Positions 17,526-27,032 are shown, counted from the first letter of the stretch. The stretch: 64,000 nt of DNA from Undibacterium sp. Jales W-56 (GCF_025548535.1 NZ_JAJLQW010000001.1:124001-188000); one strand, 5' to 3'. Numbers and translations are program-made. Notes: a model not told the origin generated them from the letters alone.

Positions 17526-18329
17526 ATGAAACTGCGCATTGCCACTTACAATATTCATAAAGGGGTGAGCGCATTTGGACGGCGCGCCCGTATTCATGCA
17601 ATCAAAGAAGCGATTGATTTATTAGATGCCGATCTGATTTTCTTGCAGGAGGTGCAAGGCCAGCACGATCATCATGCAGTGCGTCATGCGCATTGGCCGG
17701 GCCAGGCGCAGCATGATTTTTTGGCCGGTGATTCGCATCATTCGAGCTACGGAATGAACGCCGTCTATGAACACGGTCATCACGGCAATGCCTTGCTAAG
17801 TCGCTTCGCGATTGCCGCTTCGACCAATCATGATGTATCCGATCATGCGTATGAGCAGCGCGGCATTCTGCACTCGGTGATCCAGGCGCCCGCTGCCGAT
17901 ATCCACTGCTTTGTGATCCATCTGGGACTGTTTGCGGCCAGCCGCCGGCGTCAGGTGCAGGCCTTGATCCATGAAATACAGAGCAGCCTGCCGCCGGATG
18001 CGCCTTTGATTATTGCCGGTGATTTTAATGACTGGCGCAATCATCTGAGTACGAGTCTGTATGAGAGCCTGGGCGTCAGGGAAGTTTTCGATGACGGCTT
18101 GCATCAATTGCCGGGTAGCCAGCATCCTTTGCAAAAAAAAATCATCAAGACTGGCCGGACTTTTCCTGCCGGCTTGCCATGGTTGAGCCTGGATCGCGTG
18201 TATGTCAGGGGCTTCGCTGTCGAGCAGGCGCAAGTGTTAACCGGTGCGCCCTGGAATAAGTTATCCGACCATGTACCTATTCTGGCGACCTTGCACTATG
18301 CGGCGCCATGCATATCCGATCATGCGTAA
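17526..18329 (+). CDS. Endonuclease/exonuclease/phosphatase (EEP) family protein
   Basis: The 267-residue protein has the EEP/DNase I-like fold motifs: RIATYNIHKG at the start, LIFLQEVQ (catalytic Glu), GDFNDW (Asp/Asn pair) and KLSDHVPI (catalytic Asp-His) near the end. Members cleave phosphodiesters in nucleic acids, lipids or small molecules. Because it sits between nudB and clsB in many Burkholderiales, a link to phospholipid metabolism is possible but unproven. ATG 17526 is the family-consistent start; its end overlaps the clsB start by 8 bp. Confidence 0.9.
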   Translation: MKLRIATYNIHKGVSAFGRRARIHAIKEAIDLLDADLIFLQEVQGQHDHHAVRHAHWPGQAQHDFLAGDSHHSSYGMNAVYEHGHHGNALLSRFAIAASTNHDVSDHAYEQRGILHSVIQAPAADIHCFVIHLGLFAASRRRQVQALIHEIQSSLPPDAPLIIAGDFNDWRNHLSTSLYESLGVREVFDDGLHQLPGSQHPLQKKIIKTGRTFPAGLPWLSLDRVYVRGFAVEQAQVLTGAPWNKLSDHVPILATLHYAAPCISDHA

Positions 18330-19488
18330 ATTGCAGTTCGTGGCCGGCAATCAGCTCAGATTATTATTCTGCGGCGATGAATATTTTTCTGCCTTGATCG
18401 CAGAAATTGATGCGGCGGTCAAAGAGATTTACCTCGAGACTTATATTTTCGCAGACGATGTAACTGCAGTCGCAGTGCAGCAGGCGCTGATCCGTGCCGC
18501 ACAGCGGGGCGCGTCTGTCCGGGTGATTATCGACTGGTTAGGTAGTGGCGGCAAGCAAGCCGAACTACTCGCTGCACACTTCATCCGGCAAGGCGTCGAA
18601 TGCCGTATTTTTAATCCCTGGTTTAAACGCGGGCTGGCACGTACCCATAGAAAAATTTGTGTTGTCGATCAACGTTGCGCGCTGATAGGCGGACTCAATA
18701 TCATTGATGACTTGACGGCAGACGACGGCTCCGGCCAGGTGCTGGCATTTCCGCGCTGGGATTTTGCCGTGCACCTGCTCGGCCCTCTGGTCTTGCATAT
18801 CGACGTTGAGGTGCGCGCGCAATGGTTGCGGCACGGTCATTTGAATTTGAAATCGCGTTTTCAATTATTGCGCCAGTTGCGCGAAGATATGTCTTCGCAT
18901 TCGCATCAGGCAGTGTTGGCGAGCTATGTGGTGCGCGACAATTTACGCAATCGCGCAACCATCCAGCGCGCGTATTTGCAGGCGCTCGGCCTGGCCAGAA
19001 AACGCGCGATCCTTGCGAATCCCTATTTCGCTCCCGGTCGGAAATTGCGTAATGCGCTGATCTCGGCCGCCAGTCGCGGCGTGGATGTCACGCTGCTGAT
19101 CGGCGTCGGTCAATTCAAATTGCAGGACGCCGTGACGCATTCGTTTTATCCTAAATTACTCAAGCACGGCGTCAAAATTGTGGAGTATCGCAAAACCCAA
19201 TTGCATGCAAAAGTCGCCGTCATCGACCATGACTGGGTCACGGTAGGCTCGAGTAATTTCGATGGATTGAGCCTGTTCTTGAATCACGAGGCGAATATCG
19301 TCATCCGCGACCAGGAGTTTGCAGAACAATTGATCGCCCACCTGGAACAGGGGATTGCTGACGGCGTGTCCGTGGACGCGGCCGACTATGCGAACCAGCC
19401 TTGGTACAAGCGCGCATGGTACGGCACGGCTTACCTGATCTATCGCTTCCTGATGCGGGTAGCGACTTTTGGCAGCTACACCTCATGA
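18322..19488 (+). CDS. clsB: Cardiolipin synthase B
   Basis: A 388-residue phospholipase-D superfamily protein with two HKD motifs: HRKICVVD around residue 110 and HAKVAVID around residue 295. Two HKD motifs, the absence of N-terminal membrane helices and the EEP neighbour fit ClsB, which makes cardiolipin from phosphatidylglycerol at the inner membrane. I chose ATG 18322; an in-frame ATG at 18298 would add eight residues and neither has a strong ribosome-binding site. It overlaps the EEP gene by 8 bp and the DUF429 gene by 4 bp (ATGA), so all three are translationally coupled. Confidence 0.92.
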   Translation: MRKLQFVAGNQLRLLFCGDEYFSALIAEIDAAVKEIYLETYIFADDVTAVAVQQALIRAAQRGASVRVIIDWLGSGGKQAELLAAHFIRQGVECRIFNPWFKRGLARTHRKICVVDQRCALIGGLNIIDDLTADDGSGQVLAFPRWDFAVHLLGPLVLHIDVEVRAQWLRHGHLNLKSRFQLLRQLREDMSSHSHQAVLASYVVRDNLRNRATIQRAYLQALGLARKRAILANPYFAPGRKLRNALISAASRGVDVTLLIGVGQFKLQDAVTHSFYPKLLKHGVKIVEYRKTQLHAKVAVIDHDWVTVGSSNFDGLSLFLNHEANIVIRDQEFAEQLIAHLEQGIADGVSVDAADYANQPWYKRAWYGTAYLIYRFLMRVATFGSYTS

Positions 19489-20315
19489 GATTGTATGGGG
19501 TGGATTTCACTTCGGCACCGGGCAAGCGCAAAGCGATTACGATTGCCGGTGCAGTTTTGCATGAGCAGACGCTTGTTCTGCAATCGCTGACAGCGCTCCG
19601 CGATTTTGCCGCATTTGATGCCTGGCTGATGCGCCCCGGTCCCTGGCTGGCCGGTTTTGACCTGCCATTTTCATTGCCGCGGGAACTGGTAGAACATCTG
19701 GGCTGGCCGCAGGATTGGGCGGCGCTGGTGCAGCAGCTTGAAAATATCTCGCGTGCCGGGATGCGGTGTTTGTTTAAGGCGTTTTGTGATGCCAGGCCTA
19801 GCGGCAATAAGTTTGCGCATCGCGCTACCGATATTCCGGCACGCTCCTCGCCTTCAATGAAATGGGTGAATCCGCCAGTGGCCTATATGCTGCATGCAGG
19901 CGCACCGCGTTTGTTACGTAGCGGCCTGGTCTTGCCAGGTATGCACGGCAGCGTACGACCCGATTCCAGAATTGCACTGGAAGCTTATCCGGGCATGCTG
20001 GCGCGTAGCATCACTCAGGCGTCTTACAAGAGCGACGACCGGCGCAAACAAACACCGGAACGACTTGAAGCAAGGCGGCAGATCATCGCCGCACTGGAGC
20101 TCGGCGCTACGCCCTGGCGCATCCGCGTTGATTGCGCCGGGTTCCGTCAGCAACTACTCGACGACGGCAGCGGCGATTTGCTGGATGCGCTGCTGTGCGC
20201 CGTACTGGCGGCATGGGGCTGGCAGCGGCGCGATGCGAATTACGGTTTGCCTGCTTTTGATGCGCTAGAGGGATGGATCGTCGGTGCCGGCTTGGGTGTA
20301 GTTGGTGATGTCTGA
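19485..20315 (+). CDS. DUF429 domain-containing protein
   Basis: The 276-residue protein begins RLYGVDFTSAPG, the first acidic motif of DUF429, a family with a predicted RNase H-like fold. Other matching parts are GFDLPFSLP, the ALEAYPGMLAR strand and a late DALLCAVLAAW helix. Its biochemical activity is unknown. It starts at ATG 19485 inside the clsB stop (ATGA), so it is the last cistron of the nudB-EEP-clsB-DUF429 unit. Confidence 0.85.
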   Translation: MRLYGVDFTSAPGKRKAITIAGAVLHEQTLVLQSLTALRDFAAFDAWLMRPGPWLAGFDLPFSLPRELVEHLGWPQDWAALVQQLENISRAGMRCLFKAFCDARPSGNKFAHRATDIPARSSPSMKWVNPPVAYMLHAGAPRLLRSGLVLPGMHGSVRPDSRIALEAYPGMLARSITQASYKSDDRRKQTPERLEARRQIIAALELGATPWRIRVDCAGFRQQLLDDGSGDLLDALLCAVLAAWGWQRRDANYGLPAFDALEGWIVGAGLGVVGDV

Positions 20316-20382
20316 TTGGCAAATGGTGGCGGCTCAACTCGGTGGGGTTTACGCAAATAGCCAATACTTCATATACAAGCTT

Positions 20383-20490
20383 GCACTAAAGAGACACAGA
20401 AAATAAAGTCAGAAAAAATGGAGTCCAAAATGGACAGTATTCCTCTTGCTTTTCCTCTGTGTCTCGGTGTCTCTGTGGTGAGATGTTTTG
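20383..20490. repeat. Dispersed repeat family I, copy B
   Basis: The left arm GCACTAAAGAGACACAG and the right arm CTCTGTGTCTCGGTGTCTCT (20455-20474), continuing GTGGTGAG, face each other across about 50 bp, forming a hairpin-capable element in the DUF429-TetR gap. The right arm is the reverse complement of the left arm of copy A. Confidence 0.7.
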
Positions 20491-20537
20491 TTTTTGACTC
20501 AATTTCAAGCGCTTGGCTTTAGTTGCAAGCGCGTCTG

Positions 20538-21182
20538 CTAATCCTGAGCAGATTGCGCTGCCGCCAGGATGCCCGCCGTGATAAAGCGCAGCAAGTGCGG
20601 CGTCGCAATCTTGGCATTACGCGCCGGGCACAAGCCGTCTGATAAGCGCTCCATGCGTGTATCGACCACATGATGCAGCAATGCGCCCAAGGCGAATTGG
20701 TAGCACCAGAACACGGTGGCTTTAGGCGCGGCCGGAAGCGCGCCGCTCAGCGCTTCGATGAATTCGCGTGCCATGGGGTCGTAGAATTCCCGGGTAATCC
20801 GGTCGCTCGCTTCATGCCGGTCGATCACGCCGCGCATCACAATCCGTGAAAAATTCACCCCGTGATCTTGTTCATTGAGTTTCAGTACCGGACTGATAAA
20901 CGCAGCGATGATGGCGTTCAGGGCGGTGGTCGGGTCAGTGTGCAGGCGTGCCCGTCTTAGTTCCGACAGCCGTTCTGCGATATAGCCGCTATGGTGCTCG
21001 TAGATCGCATGGTAGAGCTCATTTTTGGCGCCGAAGTAGTAACCTACCAGCGCTACCGGCACCCCGGCCTCATGGGCGATATCGCGTATCGACACGCCCT
21101 GATAGCTTTGTTCTGCAAAACACTTCTCGGCGGCGATCAGAATCGCGCGCTTTCGTCCGCTTAAGTCATCTAATGAGCTCAT
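20538..21182 (-). CDS. TetR/AcrR family transcriptional regulator
   Basis: The 214-residue protein has the TetR helix-turn-helix in its first 60 residues (RKRAILIAAEKCFAEQSYQG, then SIRDIAHEAGVPVALVGYYF) and an all-helical ligand domain. I chose the ATG whose A is at 21182 (MSSLDDLSG); the open frame continues 37 codons upstream but into a region with a palindromic operator. A 16-bp palindrome (21221-21236) lies 39 bp upstream and probably mediates autoregulation. Target and ligand are unknown. The neighbour on the other side is an Hsp15-like gene. Confidence 0.9.
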   Translation of the reverse strand: MSSLDDLSGRKRAILIAAEKCFAEQSYQGVSIRDIAHEAGVPVALVGYYFGAKNELYHAIYEHHSGYIAERLSELRRARLHTDPTTALNAIIAAFISPVLKLNEQDHGVNFSRIVMRGVIDRHEASDRITREFYDPMAREFIEALSGALPAAPKATVFWCYQFALGALLHHVVDTRMERLSDGLCPARNAKIATPHLLRFITAGILAAAQSAQD

Positions 21183-21220
21183 GGCACGATAAGGTAGAAA
21201 GCAATTGCTTGGTACACTGA

Positions 21221-21236
21221 TTGTACGACCGTACAA
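21221..21236. promoter_or_regulatory. Palindromic operator upstream of the TetR gene
   Basis: TTGTACGACCGTACAA: perfect 7-bp arms around a 2-base centre. On the minus strand it contains TACAAT, which could be the -10 box of the TetR promoter, so repressor binding would block it. Confidence 0.65.
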
Positions 21237-21405
21237 GTATTTGTCTATGCGCGCCGCAGCAATTGCACTTTGCTTGTGCGAACCAGGCTTCACTGCCTAT
21301 AAATGTCTTGTGTTTGTCATGGGGCTGAAATACATTGCAAGAAAATAGAATGAACGTTTTAAAAACAAGGCCTATAGTGCCGCAGCACATAGCCGTCAGA
21401 GACAA

Positions 21406-21783
21406 ATGACCGACACCATCCGTATCGATAAGTGGCTTTGGGCCGCCCGATTTTTCAAGACACGTACCCTCGCCACGAATGCGGTTGAATTAGGTCGGGT
21501 TCTGCAGAACGAGCAGCGGGTCAAACCTGCACACCATATCAAGCCCGGCGACCTGCTTGAAATACATCATGCCGAGCAAATCTGGGTCATTCAAGTCATA
21601 CGGTTGGCGGATGTGCGCGGCTCTGCCAGCGTGGCACAAACCATGTATCAGGAAACCGCCGCCAGCACGGAACGCCGTGCGCAGTTGGCGCAGGATAAAA
21701 AATATTTCAGGGAGCCCAGTGCCGCGCTGAACGGTCGTCCGACCAAGCGTGACCGGCGCTTACTGGATTTTAGTCGAGGTTAA
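21406..21783 (+). CDS. hslR: RNA-binding S4 domain protein, Hsp15 (HslR)-like
   Basis: The 125-residue protein starts with an S4 RNA-binding domain (IRIDKWLWAARFFKTRTLA, then VELGRVLQNEQRVKPAHHIKPGD) and ends in a basic tail (RPTKRDRRLLDF), the architecture of heat-shock protein 15. Hsp15 binds 50S subunits that carry stalled nascent chains and recycles them. The symbol rests on family resemblance. The start ATG lies directly after an untranslated stretch of about 220 bp shared with the divergent TetR gene. Confidence 0.88.
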   Translation: MTDTIRIDKWLWAARFFKTRTLATNAVELGRVLQNEQRVKPAHHIKPGDLLEIHHAEQIWVIQVIRLADVRGSASVAQTMYQETAASTERRAQLAQDKKYFREPSAALNGRPTKRDRRLLDFSRG

Positions 21784-21912
21784 CTGTGACAAGGCGGTAG
21801 CAGGTGTTTCAAAAAAAGGTTCAAAACGATTCAAACAGGCATGCCTCTAAGTAGATACTCTCCTCTAAAGGCGCTTTCTGGTTTGACTTTTAGTGCGCTG
21901 TGCTTAATAGTA

Positions 21913-21922
21913 CGAGCGTTCG
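21913..21922. promoter_or_regulatory. Possible TetR operator
   Basis: CGAGCGTTCG is a near-palindrome (four of five arm pairs) upstream of the second TetR gene, resembling CGNNCG-type TetR sites. Weak on its own. Confidence 0.3.
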
Positions 21923-21987
21923 ATTAATTCACATGTTTGCATCAAATCTGTGCAAACATGAATCATTTCAACACGATTAAATGTATT

Positions 21988-22611
21988 ATGAATATGACAT
22001 CGAAATTCATGCGTAAAGGCGAACTAACCCGCGCCGCCATTCTGGATGTAGCGCTGGATGCTGCCAGCCGGGATGGTATCGAGGGTTTAACCATCGGTTT
22101 GCTGGCCGACAAAATGAACATGAGCAAGTCCGGCGTGTTCGCTCATTTTGGTTCGCGTGAAGATTTGCAGATCGAAGTGCTGAAGCTGTATCACCACCAT
22201 TTCGAGCAAGAAGTGTTTTATCCGAGCATGAAAGAAGAACGCGGCCTGCCGCGTCTGCAATCGATGTTTGCCTTGTGGGTCAAGCGCGTTACCGTTGAAA
22301 TCGCTTCTGGTTGCATCTACATCAGCGGCGCGGCGGAATACGACGACCGCCAGGGGCCGATCCGCGATGAGCTGGTCGGTATGGTGCATGCATGGCAGGG
22401 CGCATTGCGCCGTGCCGCAACCCAGGCCATTCAGTTGGGTCATTTGCGGCACGATGTCGATCCCGAGCAGATCGTGTATGAAATGTATGGCCTGATTCTG
22501 GCGTTACACCACGATGCGCGTTTCTTGCGCAAGCCGGGCAGTGTAGAACGTGCGGAAGCGGGATTTGAACGATTGATCGGATGTTACGCGCCGGAGTCCG
22601 CGACTGCTTAA
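21988..22611 (+). CDS. TetR/AcrR family regulator of the fatty-acid degradation cluster (probable)
   Basis: The protein has a TetR helix-turn-helix (KGELTRAAILDVALDAASRD, then TIGLLADKMNMSKSGVFAHF) and a C-terminal helical domain. The start is uncertain: in-frame ATGs at 21937, 21958, 21988, 21994 and 22009 all lack a good ribosome-binding site, and family members usually begin close to the RKGE segment, favouring 21988 or 22009. It lies 111 bp before the acyl-CoA dehydrogenase on the same strand, so it probably senses acyl-CoA or fatty acid and controls the cluster. That role is inferred from context. Confidence 0.85.
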   Translation: MNMTSKFMRKGELTRAAILDVALDAASRDGIEGLTIGLLADKMNMSKSGVFAHFGSREDLQIEVLKLYHHHFEQEVFYPSMKEERGLPRLQSMFALWVKRVTVEIASGCIYISGAAEYDDRQGPIRDELVGMVHAWQGALRRAATQAIQLGHLRHDVDPEQIVYEMYGLILALHHDARFLRKPGSVERAEAGFERLIGCYAPESATA

Positions 22612-22722
22612 TCAGCTACAGACCGGATGAGCAGCCTTTCTGAGCCGGGTGCAAAAAGCAGCAAAGAATTTGTTACACAACCGTCTTAATTTTGTTTTAT
22701 TTTTAGCCTTCAGGAGAAAATC

Positions 22723-24513
22723 ATGGGTCAATACGTCGCTCCCTTGCGTGATATGCAGTTCGTTCTGCATGAACTGTTAGCCGTAGAAGGCGAATTAAAG
22801 CATTTGCCAAAATACGAAGAAATCGATGCCGATATCATCAATCAGGTGCTGGAAGAGGGCGGTAAATTTACCTCGCAAGTGCTGTTCCCGTTGAATCATT
22901 CGGGCGACCGCGAAGGCTGTCATCACGACAAAACGACACACGCAGTCACCACACCAAAAGGCTTTAAAGAAGCCTATAAACAATACGTAGAAGCGGGCTG
23001 GCCGGCATTGTCCTGCGATCCGGAATTCGGCGGCCAGGGCTTGCCGCTGGTGCTGAACAATTCTTTCTACGAAATGCTGAATTCGGCGAACCAGGCATGG
23101 ACCATGTACCCCGGTCTATCGCATGGCGCTTACGAGTGCATTCATGAGCACGGTACGCAAGAACAAAAAGAACTGTATCTGCCAAAACTGATCTCCGGCG
23201 ACTGGACCGGCACGATGTGCCTGACTGAGCCGCATTGCGGTACCGATCTCGGCATGCTGCGTTCCAAGGCAGAGCCGCAAGCTGACGGCTCCTACAAAAT
23301 TTCCGGCGCGAAGATTTTCATCTCCGCCGGCGAGCACGATATGTCCAACAATATCGTCCATCTGGTACTGGCGCGTTTGCCAGGCGCCCCGGAAGGCTCG
23401 AAAGGCATCTCCCTGTTCATCGTACCGAAATTCCTGCCAAACGCCGATGGCACTTTAGGTGCGCGCAATCCTATCTTCTGCGGCGCGATCGAAGAAAAAA
23501 TGGGCATCCACGGCAACTCGACTTGCCAGATGAATATGGACGATGCGACCGGCTGGCTGATCGGCGGGCCGAACAAAGGCCTGAATGCGATGTTCGTGTT
23601 CATGAACGCGGCACGTCTGGGCGTCGGTATGCAAGGCCTGGGTCTGACAGAGATCGCTTACCAGAACGCACTGGTGTATGCAAAAGACCGCATCCAGATG
23701 CGTAGCCTGTCCGGCCCGAAAGCACCGGACAAGCCAGCCGATCCAATCATCGTGCATGCCGACGTACGCCGTATGCTGTTCACGGCCAAAGCCTATGCCG
23801 AAGGCGCCCGTGCATTCTGCTCCTACGTTGCGCTGCAATTGGATAAAGAACTGAATCACCCGGACGAAGAAGTGCGTAAAGAATGCGCCGACGAAGTCGC
23901 CTTGCTGACGCCGGTCATCAAAGCCTTCATCACCGACAATGCCTGGACAGCGACATCCGAATGTATGCAGGTCTACGGCGGTCACGGCTTCATCTCTGAA
24001 TGGGGCATGGAGCAATACGTGCGTGATTCACGCATCAACATGATTTACGAAGGCACCAACACTGTACAGTCCCTCGATTTGCTGGGTCGCAAGATCCTCG
24101 GCGACAACGGTGCGAAGCTGCGTAAGTTCGGCGCCAAAGTACAGGCGTTTGTTGAGGCGAACGGCACCAATGAAGCCTTGAGCGAATTCGTTACGCCGCT
24201 GGCTGAACTGGGCGACAAGGTCACCAAACTGACCATGGAAATCGGCATGAAAGCCTTCCAGAATCCAGACGAAGTCGGCGCCGCTGCCGTACCGTATCTG
24301 CGCGTGGTAGGTCACCTGGTGTACAGCTACTTCTTCGCACAGATGGCAAAAATCGCGCTGGAAAAACAGGATTCCGGCGACACCTTCTACAAAGCAAAAC
24401 TGGCGACGGTACGCTTCTACTTCGCTCGCCTGTATCCGGAAACAGCGATGCTGATCCGTCAAGCTCGCTCAGGCTCGGCGAATCTGCTGTCGCTGGAAGC
24501 TGATTTGTTTTAA
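22723..24513 (+). CDS. Acyl-CoA dehydrogenase (FadE-type, long form with C-terminal domain)
   Basis: This 596-residue flavoprotein should catalyse the first step of beta-oxidation, forming trans-2-enoyl-CoA and passing electrons to ETF. Visible features are the FAD/substrate segment MCLTEPHCGTDLG, the middle-domain ISGAKIFISAGEHD, the catalytic-base region INMIYEGTNTVQSLDLLGRK and the extra C-terminal acyl-CoA dehydrogenase domain. The length (~600) is that of the AcdA/DmdC-like group rather than short MCAD-type enzymes. A clear ribosome-binding site (CAGGAG) precedes ATG 22723. An inverted-repeat hairpin separates it from the next gene. Confidence 0.93.
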   Translation: MGQYVAPLRDMQFVLHELLAVEGELKHLPKYEEIDADIINQVLEEGGKFTSQVLFPLNHSGDREGCHHDKTTHAVTTPKGFKEAYKQYVEAGWPALSCDPEFGGQGLPLVLNNSFYEMLNSANQAWTMYPGLSHGAYECIHEHGTQEQKELYLPKLISGDWTGTMCLTEPHCGTDLGMLRSKAEPQADGSYKISGAKIFISAGEHDMSNNIVHLVLARLPGAPEGSKGISLFIVPKFLPNADGTLGARNPIFCGAIEEKMGIHGNSTCQMNMDDATGWLIGGPNKGLNAMFVFMNAARLGVGMQGLGLTEIAYQNALVYAKDRIQMRSLSGPKAPDKPADPIIVHADVRRMLFTAKAYAEGARAFCSYVALQLDKELNHPDEEVRKECADEVALLTPVIKAFITDNAWTATSECMQVYGGHGFISEWGMEQYVRDSRINMIYEGTNTVQSLDLLGRKILGDNGAKLRKFGAKVQAFVEANGTNEALSEFVTPLAELGDKVTKLTMEIGMKAFQNPDEVGAAAVPYLRVVGHLVYSYFFAQMAKIALEKQDSGDTFYKAKLATVRFYFARLYPETAMLIRQARSGSANLLSLEADLF

Positions 24514-24540
24514 TGAAATACATCTGTACATCTGAGTAAT

Positions 24541-24603
24541 CGTAGGGTGCGCCGTGCGCACCTTTGCTCTGAATTTCAAGCGGTGCGCAGAGCGCACCCT
24601 ACG
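24541..24603. repeat. REP-like inverted repeat between acyl-CoA dehydrogenase and fadN-like genes
   Basis: Two 22-bp arms (24541-24562 and 24582-24603), complementary except at two positions, with a 19-bp loop. The outer half is CGTAGGGTGCGC / GCGCACCCTACG. No T-run follows, so it is not a simple terminator. Confidence 0.85.
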
Positions 24604-24632
24604 AAATCGGAGTGTTAAAACAAGGAAAAACC

Positions 24633-27032
24633 ATGACCAATTTCATCGTTAAAAAAGTCGCCGTTCTCGGTGCCGGCGTGATGGGTGCACAAATCGCTGC
24701 GCACTGCATCAACGCAAAAGTACCTGTCGTATTGTTTGATCTGCCAGCCAAGGAAGGCCCGAAAAACGGCATCGTTTTACGCGCCATCGAGAACCTGAAA
24801 AAACTCAACCCTGCGCCGCTCGGCAATAAAGACGACGCCGCCCTGATCGAAGTCGCGAATTACGAAGACAATCTGGAATTGCTCAAGGGTTGCGATCTGA
24901 TCATTGAAGCGATTGCAGAACGCATGGACTGGAAGCACGACCTGTACAAGAAGGTCTCTCCTTACATCGCACCGAATGCGATTTTCGCATCGAACACCTC
25001 CGGCCTGTCGATCACTGCCTTGTCTGAAGGTTTTGAGGCTGAACTGAAAGCCCGTTTCTGCGGCGTGCATTTCTTCAATCCGCCGCGTTACATGCATCTG
25101 GTCGAATTGATTCCTACTGTCTCGACCCGTGCAGAAATCATCGACCAGCTCGAAGGTTTCCTGACCACGACGCTCGGCAAAGGTGTGGTGCGCGCTAAAG
25201 ATACACCCAACTTCATCGCCAACCGGGTTGGTATTTTCGGCATGCTGGCGACGATTTACGAAGCGGAAAAATTCGGTCTGACCGTCGATGTGGTCGATGA
25301 CCTGACCGGTAAAAAACTCGGCCGCGCATCTTCCGGCACCTTCCGCACGGCGGACGTAGTGGGTCTGGATACCATGGGCCATGTCATCAAAACGATGCAA
25401 GACAATTTGTCCGACGATCCATTCTTCGCGGTCTACAAAACACCGGAAGTGTTGGCGAAACTGGTCGCCGCCGGCGCACTCGGTCAGAAATCCGGAGCAG
25501 GTTTCTACAAAAAAGTCGGCAAAGATATTCAGCGCCTGGATTTTGCAACAGCAGCATACGTGACCGGCGGCGCGAAAGCCGATGAGGTCGTCGCCCGCAT
25601 GCTGAAAGAAAAAGATCCGGTCAAGAAAATGAAGACCTTGCGTGAATCGACCAATGTACAGGCACAGTTCCTGTGGGCGATTTTCCGCGATGCTTTCCAC
25701 TATATCGCGGTGCATGGCGCCACCATTGCCGACAATGCGCGCGACATCGATTTCGCGATGCGCTGGGGCTTCGGCTGGAACGTCGGTCCTTTCGAAACTT
25801 GGCAAGCATCCGGCTGGCAAGAAGTTGCCGGCTGGGTCAAAGAAGATATCGACGCGGGCAAGGCGCTATGCAACGCACCGTTGCCAGCCTGGGTATTTGA
25901 TGGCCAGGTAGCAGAAAATAAGGGCATCCATACAGCAGAAGGTTCCTGGTCGGCAGCGAGCAGCAGCTATGTGCCTCGCTCCACGTTAGCGGTATATGAC
26001 CGTCAGGCTTTCCGCGCTCCGGTATTGGGCGCAGGCGCGCCGACCGGCGCCACTGCCGGTACCACTTTCTTCGAAGACGACTCGGTCCGCATCTGGCATC
26101 AGAACGATGACGTACTGATCCTGTCCATGAAGACTAAGATGCACGTGATTGGCCCTGGCGTGATCGAAGGCATGGAAAAAGCGATTGCCGAAGCCGAGAA
26201 GAATTACAAAGGCCTGGTGATCTGGAATGCCGATGCAGCCGAAGGCGGCGCCTTCTCCGCGGGTGCCGATTTACAAGCGATGCTGCCATTGTTTATGTCA
26301 GGCGGCGTCAAGGCGATCGAGCCGGCGATCTCGCGTCTGCAACAAGCGCATCAAGGTTTGAAATACGCGAATGTGCCAGTGGTCGCCGCGGTTGCCGGCC
26401 TGGCACTCGGTGGTGGTTGCGAACTGATGATGCACGCAGCCAAACGCGTGGCCTCGATCGAATCGTATATCGGCCTGGTGGAAGTCGGCGTGGGCCTGGT
26501 GCCTGGCGGCGGCGGTTTGAAAGAAGCTGCAGTCCGTGCCGCCGCCGATGCCAAAGGCACTGACCTGTTGCAGTTCCTGAAGAACTACTTCACCAATGCA
26601 GCCACAGCCGCCGTATCCAAGTCCGCATTGGAAGCGCAGAAAATGGGTTACCTGTCGCAAGACGACGTGATCGTATTCAATGCCTACGAATTGCTGCACG
26701 TAGCGAAAGTCGAAGCCCGCGCCATGTTCGACGCCGGCTACCGCGCACCGATGCGCAAACTGGTGCCGGTCACCGGTCGCCACGGCATCGCGTCGATCGC
26801 TGCGCAGTTGATCAATATGCGTGATGGCGGTTTCATCTCTGCACACGACTACAAGCTCGGCAAGATGATTGCCGAAGTGGTCAGCGGCGGCGACATCGAC
26901 AACGGCAGCCTGGTCAGCGAACAATGGCTGCTCGACCTGGAACGCAAAGCGTTTATGGAATTGTTGAATCATCCAAAAACGCAAGAGCGGATTATGGGCA
27001 TGATGCAAACCGGCAAGCCAGTACGTAACTAA
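24633..27032 (+). CDS. 3-hydroxyacyl-CoA dehydrogenase / enoyl-CoA hydratase fusion (FadN-like)
   Basis: The 799-residue bifunctional enzyme carries out the hydration and NAD-dependent oxidation steps of beta-oxidation. The dehydrogenase comes first (Rossmann motif LGAGVMG, residues 12-18, then NTSGLSITAL and CGVHFFNPPRYMHLVE), and the crotonase part follows (GGAFSAGADLQAML around residue 540, then GGGCELMMHA). This order is the reverse of E. coli FadB and like Bacillus FadN. ATG 24633 has a good AAGGA ribosome-binding site; the frame is open seven codons further upstream. It works with the adjacent dehydrogenase and thiolase. Confidence 0.93.
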   Translation: MTNFIVKKVAVLGAGVMGAQIAAHCINAKVPVVLFDLPAKEGPKNGIVLRAIENLKKLNPAPLGNKDDAALIEVANYEDNLELLKGCDLIIEAIAERMDWKHDLYKKVSPYIAPNAIFASNTSGLSITALSEGFEAELKARFCGVHFFNPPRYMHLVELIPTVSTRAEIIDQLEGFLTTTLGKGVVRAKDTPNFIANRVGIFGMLATIYEAEKFGLTVDVVDDLTGKKLGRASSGTFRTADVVGLDTMGHVIKTMQDNLSDDPFFAVYKTPEVLAKLVAAGALGQKSGAGFYKKVGKDIQRLDFATAAYVTGGAKADEVVARMLKEKDPVKKMKTLRESTNVQAQFLWAIFRDAFHYIAVHGATIADNARDIDFAMRWGFGWNVGPFETWQASGWQEVAGWVKEDIDAGKALCNAPLPAWVFDGQVAENKGIHTAEGSWSAASSSYVPRSTLAVYDRQAFRAPVLGAGAPTGATAGTTFFEDDSVRIWHQNDDVLILSMKTKMHVIGPGVIEGMEKAIAEAEKNYKGLVIWNADAAEGGAFSAGADLQAMLPLFMSGGVKAIEPAISRLQQAHQGLKYANVPVVAAVAGLALGGGCELMMHAAKRVASIESYIGLVEVGVGLVPGGGGLKEAAVRAAADAKGTDLLQFLKNYFTNAATAAVSKSALEAQKMGYLSQDDVIVFNAYELLHVAKVEARAMFDAGYRAPMRKLVPVTGRHGIASIAAQLINMRDGGFISAHDYKLGKMIAEVVSGGDIDNGSLVSEQWLLDLERKAFMELLNHPKTQERIMGMMQTGKPVRN

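Noticed and set aside
24777-25820. A 347-codon antisense frame opposite the FadN-like gene
   Set aside because: Shadow of the real gene; His/Arg/Gln-rich nonsense composition.
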